A stretch of 64,000 nucleotides of DNA from an uncultured Eubacteriales bacterium (lineage in GTDB: Bacteria; Bacillota; Clostridia; Christensenellales; Aristaeellaceae): contig CACXBB010000022.1 of NCBI GenBank assembly GCA_902765735.1, forward strand, positions 1-64,000. The letters run 5' to 3'. This document shows positions 51,587-60,776 of the stretch, one piece after another. Every line of letters starts with the position of its first letter. Position 1 is the stretch's first letter. The notes under the pieces are model-generated. The model was not told the origin of the DNA and ran no database searches. It saw only the letters and a list, made by a program, of their open reading frames with translations. A program made the position numbers and the translations under genes.

Positions 51587-52632
51587 TCAAGTACTTTCCG
51601 CCTCAACTGTCCGCACGCCCCCTCGATATCCGCGCCCATCTCGCGTCGAACGGTGGCGGAGATATTCTTGAGGGTGAGGCGCCTGAGGAAGGCGTCCACG
51701 TCCTGCTTCGACGGGGCGCGCAGGTTGCGCTCCTTCACGTCGTTTAGGGGGATCAGGTTCACGTGGCACTGGAGGCCCCGGAGCCTGCGGGCCAGCTCCT
51801 CGGCCTGTTTGACGTCGCAGTTGACGTCCCTGATGAGGGCGTACTCGAAGATCACCCGCCGGCCGGTCTTTTCCACGTAGTTGCGGCAGGCGGCGATGAC
51901 CTCGCCGTAGGGATAGGCATTGGCCACGGGCATGATTTTGCGGCGCACCTCGTCATTGGGCGCGTGCAGCGACAGCGACAGCGTCACCGGCAGGCCCTCT
52001 TTGGCGAAGGCATACATCCTCGGCACCAGCCCGCAGGTGGACAGCGACACGTTGCGCAGGGAGATGTTGAAGCCCTCCGGGTCGTTGACAAGCCGAAGGA
52101 ATTTCACCACGTTGTCGTAGTTGTCCAGCGGCTCGCCGGAGCCCATCAGCACAATGTTGTGCACCCGGCGCTCCGGGTCCTGATCATGGATGTGCCGGTT
52201 GGCGGCGGCCACCTGGCCCAGTATCTCCCCCGGCGTCAGGTTGCGCACCCGGCCCTCCAGCGTGGAGGCGCAGAACGCGCAGCCCATCCGGCAGCCCACC
52301 TGGGTGGACACGCACAGCGTGTCGCCGTGGTGGTAGCGCATCACCACGCCCTCGATCAGGTTGCCGTCGGTCAGGGCGTAGAGGAACTTCTCGGTCTCAT
52401 CGATTTTGGACTTGTAGGATTCCAGTATGCGCACCGGGTTCGCGACGGCGATTTCGTTCATCCGCGCCCGGAGCGCCCCGGACAGGTTGGTCATCTCGTC
52501 GATGGAAGCCCCCCGGTTCAGCCACTGACGGATCTGCTTTGCCCGGAACTTGCTCTCCCGGAGGTCATTAAGCACGAAGCCCATGAGCTCGTCATGGTTC
52601 AGCCCCAGCAGTTGTATGCGCTCCACCGTCAC
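51577..52632 (-). CDS. rlmN: 23S rRNA (adenine2503-C2)-methyltransferase RlmN
   Basis: This 351-residue radical-SAM enzyme has CVSTQVGCRMGCAFCAST (CxxxCxxC cluster), LMGSGEPLDNYDNV, VSLSTCGLVPRM and SLHAPNDEVR. RlmN also modifies some tRNAs. The stop TAG is part of a heptamer repeat. It overlaps rsmB by 4 bp. Confidence 0.96.
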   Translation of the reverse strand: MTVERIQLLGLNHDELMGFVLNDLRESKFRAKQIRQWLNRGASIDEMTNLSGALRARMNEIAVANPVRILESYKSKIDETEKFLYALTDGNLIEGVVMRYHHGDTLCVSTQVGCRMGCAFCASTLEGRVRNLTPGEILGQVAAANRHIHDQDPERRVHNIVLMGSGEPLDNYDNVVKFLRLVNDPEGFNISLRNVSLSTCGLVPRMYAFAKEGLPVTLSLSLHAPNDEVRRKIMPVANAYPYGEVIAACRNYVEKTGRRVIFEYALIRDVNCDVKQAEELARRLRGLQCHVNLIPLNDVKERNLRAPSKQDVDAFLRRLTLKNISATVRREMGADIEGACGQLRRKVLDLN

Positions 52633-54119
52633 ACGCCCCTTCTGATCATCCGCGCGATGAAGAAGCCCTCGATGCCGTCCCGGTGGGGCAGTATCTGGAT
52701 CATGCCGTCCTCAAGGCGGGGCTTCAGCGCGTCGGGCAGCCAGCCGTCGTCGCGGTCGATCTCAAACTCGGGGTGTTCGGCCAGGAAGGCCCGCACCCGG
52801 TCTTCATTTTCATCGGGCAGCAGCGTGCAGGTGGCGTAGACGAGCCGCCCGCCCACCTTGACCGCCTGAGCGCAGGCATTCAAGATGTCCCGCTGGATCG
52901 GCGGCAGCGCCGCGAGGGTCTCGGCATTGACCCGGTACTTGATGTCCGGCTTCTCGGCGATGACCCCCAGCCCGGAGCAGGGAGCGTCCACCAGCACGGC
53001 GTCCATGGACATCCGCATGCTCTCCATGGGCGTGCGGGCGTCGTACACCGTGGCGCGCACGTTGTCCAGCCCCAGCCGACGGGCGGCGGCGCGGATCAAT
53101 TGCACCCGGTGCTCGTGCACGTCCCAGGCGTACACCCGGCCCGCGCCCGACATGCGCTCGGCCATCAGGCAGGTCTTGCCGCCGGGGGCCGCGCAGGCGT
53201 CCAGTATCTGCATGCCGGGCCGCGCGCCCACGGCCAGCGCCGCCAGCATGGCGCTTTCGCCCTGTATGGAGAAGAAGCCCCGGCGGAAGCCGTCGGTGTT
53301 GGCCGGATTGTCCGCGTCCAAGAGCACGTAGGCGTCTTCGACGATGCCCCGCCGCCAGGCGTAGTGCCGATCGTCCAGCCACTTCTCAAAGGCGGCGGTG
53401 TCCATGCGCATGCGGTTGGGGCGGACGGTCACCTCCCGTCCCCCGCCGCAGCAGGCGGCGATCTGCTCGGCCTCGTCGAGTCCGTAGGCGGCGATCAGCT
53501 TTTCCGCGATCACCGGGGCCAGCGAGTGCTTCACCGACAGCCATGTTGCCGGCTCGGCCTCCCGGTCGGGCAGGGTCAGCGCCCCGGCGTCCCGCGCCCG
53601 GATCAGGTTGCGCAGCACGGCGTTCACCAGCCCGGTCAGCCCCTCGCGGCCCACGGTGCGCACCTGCTTGACGGCCTCGTCCACCGCCGCGTGGTCGGGC
53701 ACCCGGTCCATGAAGAGTATCTGCGCCGCGGCGACGTGCAGTATGTCGTTCACCACCGGCTCGGGCTTGGCCTCCATGAACCGGCCCAGCATGGTCTCGA
53801 TGTACAGCCGGTTCTCCACCGCGAAGTAGAACAGGCTGGCGGCCAGGCGGCGATCCTCGGGGGAGAGCCGCGCACCCTCCAGCTGCCGGTCCAGCGCCTG
53901 GGCGGCATAGGCGTCGCCCCGCACCACGTCCTGGAGGGCCTTTAAGGCCACCTGCCGGGGGGAGGGACCTGTCGGCTTCGGCGGCTTTTTTCTGTCGCTC
54001 CTGAAACCGTTATTTGATACCCTTCCTCCCCGCGGCAGGTTGCCGCCCCGAGGTCCTCCCATACCGGGGCGACGGTCGCCCGCCCCGGGACGCCGCCCGC
54101 GATCCTGTCGGTCATTCAT
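52629..54119 (-). CDS. rsmB: 16S rRNA (cytosine967-C5)-methyltransferase RsmB
   Basis: This 496-residue protein has a basic Gly/Arg-rich N-terminal extension of about 50 residues ([18 protein letters not shown]). A NusB-like domain follows (RQVALKALQDVV...HAAVDEAVKQVRT). The SAM methyltransferase has LDACAAPGGKTCLMAE, LVDAPCSGLGVI (motif IV Cys) and LVYATCTLLPDENE (motif VI Cys). The N-terminal tail is unusual for the family and may aid RNA binding. The start at 54119 overlaps the fmt stop. Confidence 0.94.
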   Translation of the reverse strand: MNDRQDRGRRPGAGDRRPGMGGPRGGNLPRGGRVSNNGFRSDRKKPPKPTGPSPRQVALKALQDVVRGDAYAAQALDRQLEGARLSPEDRRLAASLFYFAVENRLYIETMLGRFMEAKPEPVVNDILHVAAAQILFMDRVPDHAAVDEAVKQVRTVGREGLTGLVNAVLRNLIRARDAGALTLPDREAEPATWLSVKHSLAPVIAEKLIAAYGLDEAEQIAACCGGGREVTVRPNRMRMDTAAFEKWLDDRHYAWRRGIVEDAYVLLDADNPANTDGFRRGFFSIQGESAMLAALAVGARPGMQILDACAAPGGKTCLMAERMSGAGRVYAWDVHEHRVQLIRAAARRLGLDNVRATVYDARTPMESMRMSMDAVLVDAPCSGLGVIAEKPDIKYRVNAETLAALPPIQRDILNACAQAVKVGGRLVYATCTLLPDENEDRVRAFLAEHPEFEIDRDDGWLPDALKPRLEDGMIQILPHRDGIEGFFIARMIRRGV

Positions 54120-55066
54120 GCCTCGACATCCTTTCCGAAGGCGCTGCCCTCGTCGATCCGCCTGCCCGCCAGATAGGCCTTCGCCGCCATGCGCTTGGCG
54201 CCGGGGGCCTGCATCTCCAGAACCTCCAGCGCGCCCGCGCCGCACTTCACCACCAGCCCCGCCTTCGGGGAGGCGGTGAGCACCGTGCCGGGGGCGGCGT
54301 CGGAATCGGTCTCAACGGCCCTTGCCAGATAGATTTTCAGCCGTCCGCCGGCCATGCCGGTACAGGCGCAGGGCCAGGGGTTCAGCCCCCGCACCTGATT
54401 GGCGATCAACCGGGCGTCCCGGGACCAGTCGATCTCCCCCATCTCCTTTTTGAGCATGGGCTCGTAGCTTGACAGGGCTTCATCCTGCTTTTCCGGGACG
54501 ATCTCCCCGGCCAGGTATTTCGGCAGCGTCTCCCGAAGCAATTCAGCGCCCAGCGCGGACAGCCGCCCGGTCAGCTCCCCGGCGGTCTCCAGTTCGCCCA
54601 CGGGGGTGGCGACTTTGGCCAGCATGTCGCCGGTGTCGATGCCGACGTCCGTGAGCATCAGGGTGACCCCGGCCTCCCGATCGCCGTTCAATATGCACCA
54701 GTTGATGGGCGCGGAGCCGCGGTGCTTCGGCAGCAGCGAGGCGTGCACGTTCACGGTGCCCCGCGCGGGGATGTCCAATATCTCCCGGGTGAGGATCTGC
54801 CCGAAGGCGGCGGTGACCGTCACGTCCGGCTTTAGCGCCTTCAACTGCGCCACGCCCTCGGGGGCCTTGACCTTCTCAAACTGAAAAACCGGCAGCTCCC
54901 GTTTAAGCGCCTCGAGCTTCACCGGACAGGCGGTAAGCTTCCTGCCGCGGCCCGCGGGCCGGTCCGGCTGGGTGAACACGCCCACCACGTCGTAGCCCGC
55001 GTCGCACAGCGCCCGAAGCGACGGCACCGCGAACTCCGGGGTGCCCATGAAGACCACGCGGGTCAT
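54116..55066 (-). CDS. fmt: Methionyl-tRNA formyltransferase
   Basis: This 316-residue protein has [45 protein letters not shown] (catalytic His/HRG loop), [16 protein letters not shown], and a C-terminal OB-type domain. It formylates initiator Met-tRNA. The start at 55066 has GGAGG 8 bp upstream and overlaps the def stop, forming the classical def-fmt pair. Confidence 0.96.
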   Translation of the reverse strand: MTRVVFMGTPEFAVPSLRALCDAGYDVVGVFTQPDRPAGRGRKLTACPVKLEALKRELPVFQFEKVKAPEGVAQLKALKPDVTVTAAFGQILTREILDIPARGTVNVHASLLPKHRGSAPINWCILNGDREAGVTLMLTDVGIDTGDMLAKVATPVGELETAGELTGRLSALGAELLRETLPKYLAGEIVPEKQDEALSSYEPMLKKEMGEIDWSRDARLIANQVRGLNPWPCACTGMAGGRLKIYLARAVETDSDAAPGTVLTASPKAGLVVKCGAGALEVLEMQAPGAKRMAAKAYLAGRRIDEGSAFGKDVEA

Positions 55067-55551
55067 TGCGCATCGCCTCCGCTCTTCTGCCGCATCTCCT
55101 CGGTGGCGTCCTCGATCATCTTGTCCACGTAGAGTATGCCGTCCAGGTGGTCGAGCTCGTGGCACAGGCACACGGCCAATATCCCCTCGCCCTCAACCTC
55201 AATGGGTTCGCCGTTTCGGTCCTGGGCTTTAACCTTCACCTTCTCCGGGCGCACCACCTTGCCCGCGCGGTCCGGCACGGACAGGCAGCCCTCGATCACG
55301 GTAACCTCGCCCTCCCGGGACACGATCTCCGGGTTGACCAGCTCGATCAGCCCCTCGCCCACGTCGATCACGCAGCAGCGCTTCAATACCCCCACCTGGG
55401 GCGCGGCCAGCCCCACGCCGTTGCCGGCCGCCATGGTCTCCGCCATGTCGTTAAGCAGCGTGTGCAGCCGCTCGTCGAATTTCTCCACCTTCCGCGCGTG
55501 CTTGCGCAGAACGTCGTCCTGATCGATGATCCTGATGCTTCTGATTGCCAT
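55063..55551 (-). CDS. def: Peptide deformylase, copy 1
   Basis: This 162-residue protein has [23 protein letters not shown] and [16 protein letters not shown], all three deformylase motifs with metal ligands Cys and two His. It removes the formyl group from nascent proteins. A second complete copy lies 3 bp upstream in the operon. Confidence 0.95.
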   Translation of the reverse strand: MAIRSIRIIDQDDVLRKHARKVEKFDERLHTLLNDMAETMAAGNGVGLAAPQVGVLKRCCVIDVGEGLIELVNPEIVSREGEVTVIEGCLSVPDRAGKVVRPEKVKVKAQDRNGEPIEVEGEGILAVCLCHELDHLDGILYVDKMIEDATEEMRQKSGGDAQ

Positions 55552-55554
55552 AGC

Positions 55555-56052
55555 TCATTCGGAAAGCGGTTTTTCCGCTTCCTCTTCCTCCTCCACCCTG
55601 TCGGTGACGTCCTCGATCATTTTATCCACGTACAGCACCCCGTCCAGGTGATCCAGCTCGTGGCACAGGCACCGGGCCAGCAGGCCCTCGCCCTCGATTT
55701 CGAAGGGCTTGCCCTTCCGGTCCTGGGCGCGCACCCGCACCTTCTCAGGCCGCGCCACGGTGCAGCGGCGGCCGGGCACGGACAGGCAGCCCTCCACGTC
55801 CACGACCTCGCCCTCGGTCCACAATATCTCCGGGTTGACCAGCTCGATCAGCCCCTCGCCCACGTCGATCACGCAGCAGCGCTTGAGGATGCCCACCTGC
55901 GGCGCGGCCAGCCCGACGCCGTCGGCCTCCAGCATGGTGTCGGCCATGTCGTCCAGCAATTGATGAAGTCGCCGGTCGAATTTGTCCACCCGCCGCGCGC
56001 GCTTGCGCAGTATGTCGTCCGTTCCCATTTCAACGATCTTGCGAATTGCCAT
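55555..56052 (-). CDS. def: Peptide deformylase, copy 2
   Basis: This 165-residue paralogue of the next gene also has intact motifs: [38 protein letters not shown]. The two share the shape I-V-x-M/I...DD-L-RK-AR and long stretches such as [21 protein letters not shown], so this is a tandem duplication. It has an acidic tail (EEEEEAEKP). The start at 56052 is preferred; the ATG at 56064 directly abuts the SD. Confidence 0.94.
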   Translation of the reverse strand: MAIRKIVEMGTDDILRKRARRVDKFDRRLHQLLDDMADTMLEADGVGLAAPQVGILKRCCVIDVGEGLIELVNPEILWTEGEVVDVEGCLSVPGRRCTVARPEKVRVRAQDRKGKPFEIEGEGLLARCLCHELDHLDGVLYVDKMIEDVTDRVEEEEEAEKPLSE

Positions 56053-56067
56053 TGTTTTTCTCATCCT

Positions 56068-58290
56068 TTATATCATGTTCACCGGATTGACCTCCAGCTC
56101 GCCCCGCGTGCCCTCCGGTGCGGCCTCGGCGATCTGCTCCATCCTGCGGGTGACGGCCTCCACGTCGGCCTTGAAGTAGAGCTTCACGAACAGCTGCCAG
56201 CGGTGCTCACCGCGCAGAAAGGCGATGGGGGCCTCGCAGGCGCGGCACTGGAGCGCCTCGGCCTCCTGGCCGGTCTCGACGAGGTAGCGCCTCAGCGCGT
56301 CCTCCGCCTCCCGCGCCGCCTTCCGGGCCGTCTGCGCCTCCCTCGAGGCGAACACCACCCGGGCGAGTACGGTATAGGGCGGGTAGAGCGCCAGCCTGCG
56401 GCTGGCGGCCTCCCGGGTATAGAAGGCCCGGTAGTCCTGGGCGGCGGCGCAGGCGATGCCGTAGTGCTCCGGGTCGTAGGTCTGCACCACCACGCGCCCG
56501 GGCACGTCCGCCCGGCCCGCGCGGCCCGCCACCTGGGTGATGAGCTGGAAGGTGCGCTCGACGCTGCGGTAGTCCGGCAGGTTCAGCGTCATGTCCGCGG
56601 CCACCACGCCCACCAGGGTCACATTGGGGAAGTCCAGTCCCTTGGCGATCATCTGGGTGCCCACCAGCACGTTGGTGTCGCCGCGGCGAAAGGCGTCCAG
56701 TATCCTCTGGTGCGCGTCCTTGCCCTGGGTGGTGTCGATGTCCATGCGCGCCACCCGGGCGTCGGGAAACAGCCGGGCGACCTCCTCCTGCACCTTCTGG
56801 GTGCCCGCGCCGAAGTACTTGATGTACACGCTGCCGCAGCTGGGGCAGGTCTTCGGCGGGGGCATGGTCCTGCCGCAGTAGTGGCACCTGAGCGCCTCGC
56901 CGGCGCGGTGGTAGGTCATGGACACGTCGCACTGGTCGCACTTGACCACGTACCCGCACTTTCGGCAGGACACGAAGGACGAGTGCCCCCGGCGGTTGAT
57001 GAACAGCATGGCCTGATGCCCGCCGTCCAGGCATTCCCGCAGGCTCTGGGCCAGCCTGCCGCTGAATATGGAGCTGTTGCCGCGCTCGAACTCGCCGCGC
57101 ATGTCCACCAGCTCGACCTCCGGCAGCGGGCGGTTTTTGACCCGCTGGCGCAATTCGATGAGCTCCAGCTTATTCTCGGGGCGCACCCCGGGCATGGCCC
57201 GCATGTAGGTGTCGATTGAGGGCGTGGCGCTGCCCAGCACCAGCACGGCATTGTGGTCCGCCGCGCGCCGCCAGGCGATCTGCCGGGCGTCGTAGCGGGG
57301 CCGCCGGTCGGACTGGTAGCTGGACTCGTGCTCCTCGTCCACGATGATGCAGCCGATGTTCCGAAGCGGCGCGAATATGGCGCTGCGCGCGCCGATGACC
57401 ACCCGGGCCGCGCCGGAGCGGATGCGCCGCCACTCGTCGAAGCGCTCCCCCGCCGAGAGCGCCGAGTGCAGCACCGCCGCGTCCGCGCCGAAACGGGCGT
57501 GCAGCCAGGACACCATCTGCGGCGTCAGCGCGATCTCCGGCACCAGCACCACGGCGGTCTTGCCCTGCCTGAGCGCCTCCCGGATCAGCCGGATGTACAC
57601 CTCGGTCTTGCCGCTGCCGGTGACACCGTGCAGCAGGAACCGCCCGCCGGTCGAGAGCGCCGCCGTGAGCCGTTCGACGGCCCGCGCCTGTCCCGGCATC
57701 AGCACCGGGTCGGCGGTGCGCGCGTCGTCCGCAAGCGCCAGCGGCGTGCGCCGGGCCTCGTGGGCGACGATCTCTACGATGCCCTTGTCCACCAGCGCCT
57801 TGAGCGGCCCGGCGTCCAGTCTGGGGGTTTCGATGTCCCCCTCCGTGAGCCTTCGCACGATTTCGATCTGCTTCTTCGCCCGGGTATTTTTCTCGATGAA
57901 GCCGGGGATTTCCTCCGGGGAGAGCTTCAGATGCGCGTAGCGCAGGGTCTTTTCCCGCACCCGGCCGCCCCGCATCTCCGCGGGGATCATCAGCCGCAGG
58001 GCGTCCACCAGGTTGCACAGGTAGCGCCGGTGCATCCAGTCGGCCAGCGCCATCAGGTCCGGCAGGATCACCGGCTCCTGACGCGCCGCGCGCAGCACGG
58101 GCTTGATCTTCGCCGGATCAAGGCCGCACTGATCGGTCAGGCGGATCACGAAGCCGTCCAGCGTGCGCGGGCCGAAGGGCACCGTCACCAGCATACCGGG
58201 GGAGAGGTCCATGCCCTCGGGGATGGCGTAGGTAAAGCGCCGGTCCACCGCCTCGGCGGACAGGTCCACGATCACTTCCGCGTACCGCAT
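56068..58290 (-). CDS. priA: Primosomal protein N' (PriA helicase)
   Basis: This 740-residue 3'-5' helicase has an N-terminal DNA-binding part (YAEVIVDLSAEAVDRRFTY) and Walker A GVTGSGKTEVY. It has DEEH box VDEEHESSYQ and a zinc region CRKCGYVVKCDQCD...LRCHYCG...TCPSCGS with eight Cys. ILVGTQMIAKGLDFPNV (here NVLVGTQ) and VAGRAGRADVPG follow. It restarts replication at stalled forks. It is set between coaBC and def in the conserved order. Confidence 0.97.
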   Translation of the reverse strand: MRYAEVIVDLSAEAVDRRFTYAIPEGMDLSPGMLVTVPFGPRTLDGFVIRLTDQCGLDPAKIKPVLRAARQEPVILPDLMALADWMHRRYLCNLVDALRLMIPAEMRGGRVREKTLRYAHLKLSPEEIPGFIEKNTRAKKQIEIVRRLTEGDIETPRLDAGPLKALVDKGIVEIVAHEARRTPLALADDARTADPVLMPGQARAVERLTAALSTGGRFLLHGVTGSGKTEVYIRLIREALRQGKTAVVLVPEIALTPQMVSWLHARFGADAAVLHSALSAGERFDEWRRIRSGAARVVIGARSAIFAPLRNIGCIIVDEEHESSYQSDRRPRYDARQIAWRRAADHNAVLVLGSATPSIDTYMRAMPGVRPENKLELIELRQRVKNRPLPEVELVDMRGEFERGNSSIFSGRLAQSLRECLDGGHQAMLFINRRGHSSFVSCRKCGYVVKCDQCDVSMTYHRAGEALRCHYCGRTMPPPKTCPSCGSVYIKYFGAGTQKVQEEVARLFPDARVARMDIDTTQGKDAHQRILDAFRRGDTNVLVGTQMIAKGLDFPNVTLVGVVAADMTLNLPDYRSVERTFQLITQVAGRAGRADVPGRVVVQTYDPEHYGIACAAAQDYRAFYTREAASRRLALYPPYTVLARVVFASREAQTARKAAREAEDALRRYLVETGQEAEALQCRACEAPIAFLRGEHRWQLFVKLYFKADVEAVTRRMEQIAEAAPEGTRGELEVNPVNMI

Positions 58291-58291
58291 C

Positions 58292-59482
58292 TCAGCGCCC
58301 CATCAGCCCGGCCACCCGGTCCAGTATGCCGTCGGCCACCGCCCGCTTGGACTGAAGCGGCAGCTCCCGGGCGTCTTCCCGTGTGATCAGCGTCACGGCG
58401 TTGGTGTCCACGCCGAAGCCCGCGTCCTTCCGGGACACGTCGTTGGCCACCACCAGGTCGGCGTTCTTTCTGTCCAGCTTGCCCCGGGCGTTGTCCAGCA
58501 CGTCGTCGGTCTCGGCGGCGAAGGCCACCAGCACCTGGCCCGGGCGCTTGCGCCGGCCCAGCTCGGCGGCGATGTCGGTGGTGTTTTCAAGCTCCAGGGT
58601 CATGCCCGCACCGGTCTTCTTGATCTTGCCTGACGCCGCACTGACCGGGCGGAAGTCGGCAGGCGCGGCGGCCTGGATCACCACGTCGGCCCACTCGCCC
58701 CTGGACAGCACCGCCTCGCAGAGCTGGGCGCTGGACTCGATCGCCACCACCTCCACGCCCGCGGGCCTTTCAAGGTGCACCGGGCCGGACACCAGCGTCA
58801 CCTGCGCGCCCCGATCCCGGGCGGCCTCGGCGAGGGCGTAGCCCATCTTGCCGGTGGACCGGTTGGTGATATAGCGCACCGGGTCGATGCGCTCCACCGT
58901 GGGCCCCGCCGTGACCAGCACCTTCACGCCCTCGAAATCCCGCTTCGGGTTCATCAGCGCCTCGATCGCCTCGACGATCTCCTTAGGCTCCGACATGCGG
59001 CCGATGTCGTCGTCGCCGCAGGCCAGATGTCCCCGGGCGGGGCCGACGAAGCGCACGCCGCGCTCCGCCAGCGTGGCCAGGTTGGCCTGGGTGGCGGGGT
59101 GGCGGTACATGTTGGCGTTCATCGCCGGGGCGACGAGCACCGGGCAGGTCATGGCCAGCGCCGCGGTGGACAGCAGGTCGTCCGCGATGCCGCCGGCCAG
59201 CTTTGCCAGGCAGTTGGCGGTGGCCGGGGCGATCACGAAAAGCTCCGCCCACTTCGAAAGGGCGATGTGCTCCATCTCTGCCCTCGGCGCGAAGGTGTCC
59301 ACGCAGGCGGGATTGCCGCTCAGGGTCTCGAAGGTCAGCGGCGGCACGAATTTCGCGGCGTGCGCCGTGAGCACCACCCGCACCTGCGCCCCGGCCTTTT
59401 TTAGACGGCTCACCAGCTCGCAGGCCTTGTAGGCCGCGATGCCGCCGGTGACGCCCAGCACGATTCGCCTGTCCCTGAGCAT
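58292..59482 (-). CDS. coaBC: Bifunctional phosphopantothenoylcysteine decarboxylase/synthetase
   Basis: This 396-residue protein has a CoaC half (VLGVTGGIAAYKACELVSRLKK, HIALSKWAELFVIAPATANCLAKLAGGIADDLL, PAMNANMY with the key Asn; HLACGDDDIGRM flap Cys). The CoaB half has VLVTAGPTVERIDPVRYITNRSTGKMG and KKTGAGMTLELENTTDI. It performs two steps of CoA synthesis. The start at 59482 has GGAGG; a much longer frame upstream only translates repeats. Confidence 0.96.
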   Translation of the reverse strand: MLRDRRIVLGVTGGIAAYKACELVSRLKKAGAQVRVVLTAHAAKFVPPLTFETLSGNPACVDTFAPRAEMEHIALSKWAELFVIAPATANCLAKLAGGIADDLLSTAALAMTCPVLVAPAMNANMYRHPATQANLATLAERGVRFVGPARGHLACGDDDIGRMSEPKEIVEAIEALMNPKRDFEGVKVLVTAGPTVERIDPVRYITNRSTGKMGYALAEAARDRGAQVTLVSGPVHLERPAGVEVVAIESSAQLCEAVLSRGEWADVVIQAAAPADFRPVSAASGKIKKTGAGMTLELENTTDIAAELGRRKRPGQVLVAFAAETDDVLDNARGKLDRKNADLVVANDVSRKDAGFGVDTNAVTLITREDARELPLQSKRAVADGILDRVAGLMGR

Positions 59483-59572
59483 GTTTCCCGACCTCCAGTC
59501 TTTTGGAATGCAAACAGTGCAACAAGCGAAAGCCAACGTTTTGTGGCTCTCTACGGAATCTTGTGGGATGAT

Positions 59573-59768
59573 GACTCCCTCCATCAGCCCTGCGGGCTGC
59601 CACCTCCCTCTGAGAGGGAGGCTATGGGTTCGCCGCCAAAAGGCTCCCGTCATGGCCCCCTCTCCGAGGGGGCTGTCAGCGAAGCTGACTGGGGGAGTGA
59701 AGGGAGCTGGCTCAGCGAAGCTGACTGGGGGAGTGAAGGGAGCTGGCGCGAAGCGCCTGAGGGAGTCA
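59573..59768. repeat. Family-G two-hairpin repeats (GGGGGAGT-tailed)
   Basis: An inverted unit at about 59573-59622 has CAGCCC-TGC-GGGCTG and CCTCCCTC-TGAG-AGGGAGG-type stems. A direct unit at about 59653-59698 has GCCCCCTC-TCCG-AGGGGGC, then GTCAGC-GAA-GCTGAC and tail GGGGGAGT. Two partial repeats (GCTCAGC-GAA-GCTGAC, GGCGC-GAA-GCGCC) follow. The 373-bp gap between coaBC and rpoZ holds nothing else I recognise. Confidence 0.78.
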
Positions 59769-59855
59769 TACCGCGCTCCCACAGGAAAACGTGAAGAACC
59801 CGTTTTTTGTCGGTTTTCGCCCTGTCGCGCGGCTATTCAGTTCGATGACGCGAGA

Positions 59856-60074
59856 TCAGATCTCGTCATCCTCCGCCTCTTCATTGCGGGAGTAGGTGAT
59901 CAGCCGGCGGTTGATCTCCTCGATGGCGATGGAGAGGGGCTTGGTCTCCTTGGTATCGATCAGCGGCAGGCTGCCGCCGATGAGCTCGCGGGCGCGCTTG
60001 GACGCCTCCACGGCCAGCGTGTAGCGGCAATCCACCTTTTCCAGCAGCTCGCCGATGGGGGGTTCGGTCATCAT
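59856..60074 (-). CDS. rpoZ: RNA polymerase omega subunit
   Basis: This 72-residue protein has EPPIGELLEKVDCRYTLAVEASKRARELI, then KPLSIAIEEINRRLITY and an acidic tail, the omega pattern. It has the SD AGGAGG. It sits between gmk and coaBC, the conserved position. It helps RNAP assembly and, in some taxa, ppGpp response. Confidence 0.94.
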   Translation of the reverse strand: MMTEPPIGELLEKVDCRYTLAVEASKRARELIGGSLPLIDTKETKPLSIAIEEINRRLITYSRNEEAEDDEI

Positions 60075-60092
60075 AGTGCATATACCTCCTGA

Positions 60093-60731
60093 TTAAGCGT
60101 TGAGGGAACGGTTGAGTTCATCCAGGAAGGTCCGGTTGCTCTCCAGCGCCCTGCGCCGGGCGGTGATGATGGCGTAGACCTGCTCCGCCGCGATCTCGAG
60201 GGCATTGGGCTCCACCGACCAGTCCTGGTGGATGATGATGTAGTGGTATTTGTAGGCTGTGGCGCACTCCCTGGCCACGTTGTTGAGCCGCACGCGGATG
60301 GATTCCTCCGTCTCGGTGCCGCGGTGCCTAAGCCGCGCCTCCAGGTTTTCCCGGCTGGGCGGGCACACGAATATGCCGGTGACGGTATCGTCCTGGGCCA
60401 TGGCCTGCAGGCAGCCCTGCACGTCGATCTCGAGGATCAGGTCGCGCCCGGCGTCCAGCTCCGCTCTGACGACCTCCTTCAACGTGCCGTAGCGGTTCTG
60501 GTGGACGTGGGCCCACTCGTAAAAGGCGTCCTGACGGACCAGCTCGTCGAAGCGGGCGTCGGAGACGAAGTGGTAGCTCACGCCGTCCACCTCGCCCGGA
60601 CGAGGCGCGCGGGTGGTGCAGGACACGGACAGTGACACGTCGGGGTGCCTTTTCAGCACCGTCTTGACGATTTCGGACTTTCCCACACCCGCGGGACCGG
60701 AGATGACAAACAGTCTGCCGCGTTCAGGCAT
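60093..60731 (-). CDS. gmk: Guanylate kinase
   Basis: This 212-residue protein has the P-loop VISGPAGVGKSEIVKTVL, SVSCTTRAPRPGEVDGVSYHFV (GMP site), YEWAHVHQNRYGTLKEVV and ILEIDVQGCLQAM. It phosphorylates GMP, feeding the GTP pool with guaB upstream in the pathway. The start at 60731 has GGGGAG 9 bp upstream; an earlier ATG at 60752 lies before the SD. Only 45 bp separates it from yicC, leaving no room for remA. Confidence 0.95.
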   Translation of the reverse strand: MPERGRLFVISGPAGVGKSEIVKTVLKRHPDVSLSVSCTTRAPRPGEVDGVSYHFVSDARFDELVRQDAFYEWAHVHQNRYGTLKEVVRAELDAGRDLILEIDVQGCLQAMAQDDTVTGIFVCPPSRENLEARLRHRGTETEESIRVRLNNVARECATAYKYHYIIIHQDWSVEPNALEIAAEQVYAIITARRRALESNRTFLDELNRSLNA

Positions 60732-60776
60732 TGGTTTTCTCCCCTTTTTCATTTGTTTATGGCATCAAACGGGCGT

